NCBI GenBank assembly: GCA_012798485.1
Contig: JAAZND010000032.1
Span: 1 to 10,771 of the forward strand
Direction: 5' to 3'
Source of the DNA: Candidatus Beckwithbacteria bacterium
GTDB taxonomy: Bacteria; Patescibacteriota; Microgenomatia; UBA1400; UBA1449
Length of the DNA stretch: 10,771 nucleotides
Below the pieces are notes generated by a model. The model made no database searches, had not been told where the DNA came from, and was given only the letters and a program-made list of their open reading frames with translations. Shown one piece after another: positions 5,971-10,771 of the stretch. The translations under genes were made by a program, and so were the position numbers. Each line of letters starts with the position of its first letter. Position 1 is the first letter of the stretch.

Positions 5971-7692
5971 TTATCTTCCTAAGACTTGATTAATTTTGCT
6001 AATTATTTCTTCTGGATAAATTGGTCTACCATCATATTTTAATAAATTATCCAAAATTTCGATTCCTGTGGTTTGCTTGATAATTTTACTCATATGAGCG
6101 GTAAAATTCTGTTCGACATTGATTAAATATTTAGCTTTTTTAAGTCTTTCTGCCACTTGTTCCACAGGAAATGGGTTTATCATGGTCAGGTGCAAATAAT
6201 TGACATTATCAAATTCTTTTAAGGCTTGTAAAATACTACCTTTATTGCTTCCCCATGAGACTAAAGTAATTTCGGCTTCCTCTGGACCAAAAAGAGTGGG
6301 GCCATCCATATCTTCTTTTTTACAAATCTCCATTTTTTTCATTCTTTTCGCCATTTGCTGATTGCGGTTTTCAATGCCTTCATTAGAAAAACCTTCAGCG
6401 TCGTGTTCATCTGAATTAGCGATAAAGAAATTGCCAACGCCCAGAGGAGATCTTAAAGAAATACCATCATCAGTTAATTCATATCTATTATAATTATCCT
6501 GTTTTTTGATAGTATATTTGCCACGGTTAAGAACAAAATCTTTATAGTCAAAAAAGTGATAACTCTGGTCGTTTTCACAGATTAATTTGTCAGTAAGCAG
6601 TAAAACTGTAGTTTGGTATTTCTCTGCCAGATTAAAAGCCTTCATAGTTAGATAAAAAGCTTCTTCTGGGTCACCCGCAGCTAAGACAATTCTAGGGAAA
6701 TCGCCTTGGTGAGAATATAAAGCCATTAGTAAATCACTTTGTTCACTCCAAGTTGGTAGTCCAGTTGCTGGGCCTGATCGCATAGCATTGACGATTACTA
6801 AAGGTGTTTCTGTAATACCAGCTAGACCATAACCTTCAGCCATCAGGCAAAATCCGCCACCAGAGGTTCCTACCATGCTTCTGGCTCCAGCATTAGCAGC
6901 ACCAATTGCCATATTGATCGAGGCAATTTCATCTTCTGGTTGTTTATAGATAAAACCATATTTTTGTTGTAGAGGAGCTAAATTATGAATAATATTGGTT
7001 GCTGGTGTCATAGGGTAGGCACAATAAAATTGCATACCAGCTGCGATTGCACCCATGGCAGTAGTTTCATTAGCATTGACTATCATTTTGGGTTCAGGAT
7101 TTTCTCTTGGTTTGATTACTTGCTGAATATCTTGGCTATAATTTTTAACAATATAATCAAAACCTGCTTGAGCGGCATCTTGATTAATTTTCACCATGGC
7201 AGGTTTTTTCTTGCCAAATTCTTCCTCAACCATGTTTCGTAAATGCTTAATATCCCCAGCAAGAAGAGCTACGCTTGCTCCTAAAGCGACGGTATTACTC
7301 ATAAGTTCCATACCGCCCACTTTTTTGGCTAAGGCAACCAGAGGAACTTCAATAATATTGACTGTTGTTTTTACTTTGGAGGTATCGAAGTTTTTATCTT
7401 TATCAAATAAAATTGCCCCGCCATCGCTAATTTCATGATGGTGAAGATCAATGGTCTCTTGGTTTAAAGCAATCAGTAAATTAGTATGGAGTGTGGGGGC
7501 AGTGACTTCTTCACTCGAAATCGTAGTCTGCATCATATTATGTCCGCCGCGAACCAAAGAAGGATATTCAGTATAGTTAAAAATCCAGTAGCCAGAACGA
7601 GTAGCGACTTTACCAAAAAGTAAGCCTGCAGACTTAATTCCCTGACCAGCTTCACCTCCGATTTTTAAAGTAAATAAACTAGAAATAGGCAT
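5971..7692 (-). CDS. korA: 2-oxoacid:ferredoxin oxidoreductase, fused gamma-alpha subunit
   Basis: The 573-residue protein joins a gamma domain to an alpha domain, as in KorA-type enzymes. The gamma domain (about 1-190) has IGGEAGQGIKSAG near the start and YTEYPSLVRGGHN, the usual signature. The alpha (pyrimidine-binding) domain begins near residue 205 with NETTAMGAIAAG and AYPMTPATN, continues through ARSMVGTSGGGF, and ends in a PFOR domain II-like region (about 470-560). The length is normal and nothing appears missing. It pairs with korB downstream. A promoter-like sequence with its -10 box 6 nt before the ATG precedes it, so it may start its own leaderless transcript as well as being read from the reductase gene 83 nt upstream. 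No ribosome binding site is present. Confidence 0.93.
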   Translation of the reverse strand: MPISSLFTLKIGGEAGQGIKSAGLLFGKVATRSGYWIFNYTEYPSLVRGGHNMMQTTISSEEVTAPTLHTNLLIALNQETIDLHHHEISDGGAILFDKDKNFDTSKVKTTVNIIEVPLVALAKKVGGMELMSNTVALGASVALLAGDIKHLRNMVEEEFGKKKPAMVKINQDAAQAGFDYIVKNYSQDIQQVIKPRENPEPKMIVNANETTAMGAIAAGMQFYCAYPMTPATNIIHNLAPLQQKYGFIYKQPEDEIASINMAIGAANAGARSMVGTSGGGFCLMAEGYGLAGITETPLVIVNAMRSGPATGLPTWSEQSDLLMALYSHQGDFPRIVLAAGDPEEAFYLTMKAFNLAEKYQTTVLLLTDKLICENDQSYHFFDYKDFVLNRGKYTIKKQDNYNRYELTDDGISLRSPLGVGNFFIANSDEHDAEGFSNEGIENRNQQMAKRMKKMEICKKEDMDGPTLFGPEEAEITLVSWGSNKGSILQALKEFDNVNYLHLTMINPFPVEQVAERLKKAKYLINVEQNFTAHMSKIIKQTTGIEILDNLLKYDGRPIYPEEIISKINQVLGR

Positions 7693-7698
7693 GCTTTA

Positions 7699-7727
7699 AT
7701 TTAAACAAAATAAAAAAATAATTACAA
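7699..7727 (-). promoter_or_regulatory. Predicted promoter of korAB, leaderless geometry
   Basis: On the minus strand TTGTAA (7722-7727), a 17-nt spacer and TTAAAT (7699-7704) end 6 nt before the korA ATG. Each box matches consensus at four of six positions, weaker than the other two promoters in the window, but the spacing to the ATG is the same. Confidence 0.38.
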
Positions 7728-7748
7728 CTATTAATTTTTAGTTTAAAG

Positions 7749-7761
7749 ATTCAACTTGAAT
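7749..7761. promoter_or_regulatory. Small palindrome between the reductase gene and korA
   Basis: ATTCAA-C-TTGAAT is a perfect 13-nt palindrome, too tight to form an RNA hairpin. It lies upstream of the predicted korA promoter and could bind a dimeric regulator. In such AT-rich sequence a chance origin is quite possible. Confidence 0.2.
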
Positions 7762-7775
7762 TTTTGATGAGAGTT

Positions 7776-8465
7776 TCAACCGTATTTTTCAAAATAAATT
7801 CTCTGTTCCGGACAATGTTTACTCTTTAAAATTTCTACAGCTTCATCTGTCATCTTTTCATTACCACAAATATAGGCGGAAGCTTTAGATAAATCTCCTT
7901 TTTCTGTTTTTAAGATTTCCGTAATATGACCTGATACTCCAGTCCAAGAACTATCTGGTTTGGATAAGCAAAGGACAAATTTAAAATTGGAATATTCTGT
8001 CTGTAGATCATTGAAATATTTATCCCAAAAAATATCCCGAGGGAATCTCACTCCAAAATACAAAGTCATTGGTTTGGTCCATTTATTTTCTTTCAAAGCT
8101 TTTTCAAGGAGAGCTTTTATAGGAGCAATACCACAGCCAACTGCCATAAAAATAATCTCTTCGCTGTCATCATTTTTTAAAATCATATGCCCGTTTGGTC
8201 CAATAAAGGAAACTTGGTCACCTACTTGGATTTTTTCAATCATTTGTGAGCCTAGTCCTCCCGGAGTAGTATCGATCAGTAAGCCAAACTTGTTGTTATC
8301 GACTTTTCCAGCAATTGAGTAAGCATTCATTTTTTTGTCATTGATTTTGAGGGTCACAAATTGTCCAGCTTCAAAAACAAAAGGCTCAGGGGTTTCAAAC
8401 ACTAAATCGTGGTATTTGGCTGCTGGGACATTTTTGCTAATGAGTGTGGCAGTTTTAAAATCCAT
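7776..8465 (-). CDS. Ferredoxin-NAD(P)+ reductase-like flavoprotein
   Basis: The 229-residue cytoplasmic protein has the two FNR-superfamily domains. The FAD barrel (about 1-95) includes FEAGQFVTLKI, AYSIAG (48-53), PGGLGS and GPNGHM (89-94). The NAD(P) domain has VGCGIAPIKALLE (109-121, GxGxxP type), YICGNEKM and a terminal FEKYG. The Arg of the usual RxYS FAD motif is Asn47 here. It lacks the C-terminal [2Fe-2S] cysteines of HydG, PyrK and NfnA, so it is a plain flavin reductase rather than a hydrogenase gamma subunit. It probably moves electrons between NAD(P)H and ferredoxin or another carrier; direction and nucleotide preference are not visible. The gene follows fprA after 112 nt and precedes korA. 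A long inverted repeat stands just before its start. It ends in UGA. Confidence 0.85.
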   Translation of the reverse strand: MDFKTATLISKNVPAAKYHDLVFETPEPFVFEAGQFVTLKINDKKMNAYSIAGKVDNNKFGLLIDTTPGGLGSQMIEKIQVGDQVSFIGPNGHMILKNDDSEEIIFMAVGCGIAPIKALLEKALKENKWTKPMTLYFGVRFPRDIFWDKYFNDLQTEYSNFKFVLCLSKPDSSWTGVSGHITEILKTEKGDLSKASAYICGNEKMTDEAVEILKSKHCPEQRIYFEKYG

Positions 8466-8477
8466 ATTAATATTTTT

Positions 8478-8514
8478 ATTACAATTTAATTTTTTTGAAA
8501 AACTAAATTGTAAT
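8478..8514. promoter_or_regulatory. Long perfect inverted repeat before the reductase gene
   Basis: ATTACAATTTA (8478-8488) and TAAATTGTAAT (8504-8514) are an 11-bp perfect inverted repeat around 15 nt, whose T-run and A-run can extend the stem inward. It lies 13-49 nt upstream of the reductase ATG in the fprA-reductase gap. No T-run follows on the gene strand, so an operator or leader hairpin fits better than a terminator. Confidence 0.5.
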
Positions 8515-8577
8515 CTAATTCATTGATGAGTTTATTTATAAATTAATAGTAGCTGTTTTTATAAAAATTTAAAAGAC

Positions 8578-9786
8578 TTAAGCTAAAGAGTTAAGGTTAG
8601 TTTTTATTTTTTCACCAAACATTTTTCCTGTTTCAAAACATTTTTTTAATTCTTCCTCATTGGGATGAAATTGAATATTGATAGCTTCCATTGCTTTGTT
8701 TATGCCTGTCTCAGCCATGTATTTTTCAATTTCTCCTGTGGCTACTGCGCCCCAGCCAAAACTGCTAAAAGCCATCCCAATTCTCTTAGTTGGTTTTAAA
8801 CCTTTGAGAAAATGTAAAAATCCAGCCATATTGGGCAGAACGCCATTATCATGAGTAGAAGAACCAAACATAAAACCATTAGCTTCAAACATAGCGGTTA
8901 TGATTTCTGTTTTAGTGAATTTATTTAGATCCATGACTTTGACTTTTATATCTGCTTCTTTTAAACCTTGAGCAAACGTGTTTGCCATGATTTCTGTTAC
9001 TCCCCACATGGTTTCAAAAATAATCACAGCTCTGGCTTTTGTTGCTCCTTTGGTCCACTGCCCATAAAGATCAATAATGGTTTGAGGATTTTTCCAGATT
9101 AGTCCATGACTGGGAGCAATCATATCAATCTGCCAGGCCAAATTTTCAACCTCTTTTAATTTGCTGCTAATTAAATTACTGAATGGCCACAAAATGTTGG
9201 CATAATACTGCATAGCTTCATGTTTCAATTTATCCAAATCAACTTCTGTATCAAATCTTTGTTGACTGGCAAAATGCTGACCAAAAGCATCATTGGAAAG
9301 TAAGAGTTTTTCCTCTGGACAGTAAGTAAACATACTGTCTGGCCAGTGAATCATCGGAGCTTCCAAAAATTTTAGTTTTTTTGTCCCAAGTTGGAGTTCG
9401 TCTCCTGTTTTGACAACATTAAAATTAAGGCTCTTTAAAGCATATTGTTTTTCCAAACTTTGTTGGCAATTTCTGGTTCCATAGATTTTGATTTTGGAGT
9501 TAAGCTCAATAAATTTTGGTAAACTTCTGCTGTGATCTGGCTCAGTATGATTAATAATTAAATTTTCAATTTTGCCAACATCAATTTTGCTTTTGATTTT
9601 GACAAGCCACTCATCAGTAAAATTTTCCCAGACTCCATCAATCAAAGTAGGATGTTCATCTAAAATTAAATAGGAATTATAAGTGGATCCGTTGGGAGTT
9701 GCAAAAGTATAGCCATGAAAATGGCGCAGATTATTATCAACTGCTCCCACCCAAAAAATATTGTTTTTGATTTCAATAACTTCCAT
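8578..9786 (-). CDS. fprA: Flavodiiron protein FprA (A-type flavoprotein, O2/NO reductase)
   Basis: The 402-residue cytoplasmic enzyme joins a metallo-beta-lactamase-like diiron domain (about 1-248) to a flavodoxin domain (about 251-395). All diiron ligand positions are filled: His80, Glu82, Asp84 and His85 in HTEPDHSRS, His147 in MIHWPD, Asp166 in LLSNDAFG and His227 in APSHGL. The flavodoxin part begins VIIFETMWGVTEIMA (254-268), its FMN phosphate loop, and has GSSTHDNGVLPNMAG. There is no C-terminal rubredoxin or flavin reductase extension, so it needs an outside electron donor; the FNR-like protein encoded next and the ferredoxin upstream are candidates. The family reduces O2 to water or NO to N2O; which it prefers cannot be told. 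AAAAGGA 7 nt before the ATG supports the start. Confidence 0.95.
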   Translation of the reverse strand: MEVIEIKNNIFWVGAVDNNLRHFHGYTFATPNGSTYNSYLILDEHPTLIDGVWENFTDEWLVKIKSKIDVGKIENLIINHTEPDHSRSLPKFIELNSKIKIYGTRNCQQSLEKQYALKSLNFNVVKTGDELQLGTKKLKFLEAPMIHWPDSMFTYCPEEKLLLSNDAFGQHFASQQRFDTEVDLDKLKHEAMQYYANILWPFSNLISSKLKEVENLAWQIDMIAPSHGLIWKNPQTIIDLYGQWTKGATKARAVIIFETMWGVTEIMANTFAQGLKEADIKVKVMDLNKFTKTEIITAMFEANGFMFGSSTHDNGVLPNMAGFLHFLKGLKPTKRIGMAFSSFGWGAVATGEIEKYMAETGINKAMEAINIQFHPNEEELKKCFETGKMFGEKIKTNLNSLA

Positions 9787-9793
9787 AAAATTT

Positions 9794-9800
9794 TCCTTTT
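9794..9800 (-). promoter_or_regulatory. Shine-Dalgarno sequence of fprA
   Basis: AAAAGGA lies 7 nt before the fprA ATG and is the stronger of the two clear ribosome binding sites in the window. Confidence 0.7.
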
Positions 9801-9855
9801 AATTTATCTTAACTGTTCTTGGAATTTTTGGAAAGCCTATTTGAGAAATAATAAA

Positions 9856-9882
9856 AAGGCGCGGGCTTAAAGCCCGCGCCTT
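9856..9882 (-). terminator. Intrinsic terminator after the ferredoxin gene
   Basis: A perfect 12-bp stem (AAGGCGCGGGCT with its complement) closes a 3-nt loop. On the minus strand it is followed by TTTTTATTATTT once the last stem bases are counted. It starts about 22 nt after the ferredoxin stop and separates that gene from fprA. Its GC-rich stem and TTA-type loop resemble the hairpins at 94-114 and 2957-2972. Confidence 0.82.
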
Positions 9883-9904
9883 AATCAATAACAATCTTTG
9901 AGAA

Positions 9905-10099
9905 CTATTCTTCCACCCAGCTGATAGCTTTGACTGGACAGTTATCAATAGCTGTTTGGATTTGCTCTTCACTTTCTCCTTGTGGATTAGTTACTTCTGA
10001 TTTCCCGTCATCACCCATTTTAAAAGTATTAGGACAAAGACCCATACAAGCTCCACAGCTTATACATAAATTTTTATCTACTTGTGGTTTTTTTGCCAT
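9905..10099 (-). CDS. Single-cluster [4Fe-4S] ferredoxin
   Basis: The 64-residue protein is a small acidic electron carrier. CISCGACMGLCP gives Cys12, Cys15 and Cys18, and DNCPVKAI gives Cys54, the four ligands of one [4Fe-4S] cluster, as in Thermotoga-type ferredoxins. Cys22 has no second-cluster partners and no visible disulfide partner, so it is probably free. FKMGDDGKSEV is the usual strand between the motifs. It is the likely acceptor of KorAB and possible donor to the hydrogenase, the FNR-like protein or the flavodiiron protein. It appears to be transcribed alone, with a strong terminator before fprA and a palindrome just upstream. No ribosome binding site is seen. Confidence 0.92.
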   Translation of the reverse strand: MAKKPQVDKNLCISCGACMGLCPNTFKMGDDGKSEVTNPQGESEEQIQTAIDNCPVKAISWVEE

Positions 10100-10109
10100 T
10101 TTAAAAATT

Positions 10110-10133
10110 ACGCAAATTGGAAAAAATTTGCGT
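10110..10133. promoter_or_regulatory. Inverted repeat before the ferredoxin gene
   Basis: ACGCAAATT (10110-10118) and AATTTGCGT (10125-10133) are a perfect 9-bp inverted repeat with a 6-nt centre, 11-34 nt upstream of the ferredoxin ATG. It could be an operator over the promoter or a hairpin in the leader. On the minus strand AATTTTT follows, so it could instead end transcripts from the upstream membrane-protein gene. Confidence 0.5.
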
Positions 10134-10207
10134 TAATCTCCCAACTTTATAATTTAAATTACTCAATTAGAATAGCTGATTTAGTAAAAATAGTCAAACT
10201 TGTACAA

Positions 10208-10453
10208 TTATTTTTCTTTGAAGATTTGCCAGACTGCTAAAAAAATGGAAACAGTGGCAATAAAAAAAATTACATATAACAAATCAGGATTAAAATTAAA
10301 AACAAAATACTTAGATAAATCATAAAAAACATAAATAGCAAAAGTTAAAGCAATTCCCCAGCCGTAAGTTTTCTTTTTAATTAGCGCAAGTTTGACTCCC
10401 AATAGAGCTACAAGCCCTTCAAAAAGAATAGAGATCAGATGTAAAATATTCAT
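10208..10453 (-). CDS. Small three-helix membrane protein, function unknown
   Basis: The 81-residue protein has three hydrophobic stretches, near residues 5-25, 30-50 and 57-77. The first is followed by a positive loop (IKKK, 25-28), and the protein ends in a positive tail (IFKEK). I do not recognise a named family. No cysteines, histidine pairs or enzyme motifs suggest a catalytic role. It precedes the ferredoxin gene on the same strand with a 108-nt gap. Its start is well supported by a near-consensus promoter whose -10 box ends 6 nt before the ATG, which would give a leaderless message. Codon use and composition resemble the neighbours. It could be an unrelated integral membrane protein rather than part of the redox set. 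Confidence 0.7.
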   Translation of the reverse strand: MNILHLISILFEGLVALLGVKLALIKKKTYGWGIALTFAIYVFYDLSKYFVFNFNPDLLYVIFFIATVSIFLAVWQIFKEK

Positions 10454-10459
10454 AATTTC

Positions 10460-10488
10460 ATTATGCTTATTTTTAAAGATTTTGACAA
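10460..10488 (-). promoter_or_regulatory. Predicted promoter of the small membrane protein, leaderless geometry
   Basis: On the minus strand TTGTCA (10483-10488), a 17-nt spacer and CATAAT (10460-10465) precede the ATG by exactly 6 nt. This is the best consensus match of the three, and the -10 box is identical to that of the hydrogenase operon. The -35 box lies close to the presumed end of the transposase element, so the insertion may have left or supplied it. Confidence 0.55.
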
Positions 10489-10570
10489 GTCAGTGTATAG
10501 GTCACATACTTATTGGAAAATCTTGTTTTGAATTTTTAATAAAGTTTAATAAAAAATTAACTGGTGTTTG

Positions 10571-10771
10571 CTAATTTAAAGACGTATGTGGTCTTTTAAA
10601 ATTATACCAGTTTAACCAATTATTAAGTCTCTGATTGAACTTGTTCTCATCATAATAAATCTTATCATTTCTTTCTAAAAACTCTTCTTGAATGGTTCTA
10701 TTAAATCTTTCAATATAGGCATTAATCTTTGGTGATCTAGGATAGATAAAGATGTGATCAATTTTTGTTTC
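10571..10771 (-). CDS. DDE integrase-core transposase, C-terminal fragment (cut by the window edge)
   Basis: From the window's right edge a minus-strand frame encodes 66 residues ending in TAG at 10571-10573. It reads IYPRSPKINAYIERFNRT, then a region ending LNNWLNWYNFKRPHTSLN. This is the C-terminal part of the rve integrase core of IS481/IS3-like transposases; the Glu in NAYIERFNR is the last acid of the DDE triad, and the WYNxxRPHxxL ending is typical. The fragment shows no stop or frameshift. The rest lies outside the window, so completeness is unknown, and IS481 versus IS3 is not settled. Confidence 0.85.
   Translation of the reverse strand, partial: ETKIDHIFIYPRSPKINAYIERFNRTIQEEFLERNDKIYYDENKFNQRLNNWLNWYNFKRPHTSLN

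Noticed and set aside
7196..7438. Open frames on the plus strand opposite korA, and similar ones opposite korB, the reductase gene and fprA.
   Set aside because: They lie antisense within well-supported genes, have no family motifs and read as low-complexity shadows.
7776..8465. FNR-like gene as a hydrogenase gamma subunit (HydG) or PyrK/NfnA.
   Set aside because: Those proteins carry a C-terminal cysteine cluster for [2Fe-2S], which is absent here.
8478..8514. Inverted repeat as the fprA terminator.
   Set aside because: On the transcribed strand the stem is followed by an A-rich stretch, not by T residues.

Overview
The window is an AT-rich piece of a bacterial genome, probably from a small fermentative anaerobe of the Candidate Phyla Radiation (Patescibacteria). 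This placement is an inference from base composition, the short compact genes, start codons that mostly lack a Shine-Dalgarno sequence, and the gene content; no taxonomic marker gene is present. UGA ends the reductase gene at 7776 exactly where the family ends, so UGA is a stop here. That argues against the UGA=Gly code of Absconditabacteria and Gracilibacteria.

Layout, left to right. Positions 3-83 are the last codons of an IS200/IS605-type Y1 transposase, followed by a GC-rich hairpin. A short gene-free stretch leads to hypC (minus strand), which is divergent from a two-gene plus-strand operon for the small and large subunits of a [NiFe] hydrogenase. The large subunit's maturation protease converges on it from the other strand. 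Next is a DUF559 endonuclease-like gene broken by one in-frame stop and flanked by short palindromes. A plus-strand gene resembling the hydrogenase-associated DUF6390 family then ends stop-on-stop against a minus-strand EamA/DMT transporter. Everything further right is on the minus strand. Read in transcription order from the right, it is a three-helix membrane protein, a single-cluster [4Fe-4S] ferredoxin with a strong terminator, a flavodiiron protein (FprA), a ferredoxin-NAD(P)+ reductase-like flavoprotein, the alpha (gamma-alpha fusion) and beta subunits of a 2-oxoacid:ferredoxin oxidoreductase, and EamA. The right edge holds the C-terminus of a DDE integrase-type transposase.

Together these genes form a compact ferredoxin/NAD(P)H redox module. 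The 2-oxoacid oxidoreductase would reduce ferredoxin, the FNR-like enzyme would exchange electrons between a carrier and NAD(P)H, the hydrogenase would dispose of electrons as H2 or take them up, and the flavodiiron protein would remove O2 (or NO) to protect the oxygen-sensitive enzymes. The sequence does not prove that they act as one pathway.

The least ordinary points are: an Asn where the hydrogenase large subunit normally has the His that marks its processing site; a hydrogenase dimer with no electron-transfer subunit beside it; three promoter-like sequences whose -10 box lies exactly 6 nt before the ATG, predicting leaderless mRNAs; inverted repeats directly upstream of the reductase and ferredoxin genes; and transposase remnants on both sides of the module.
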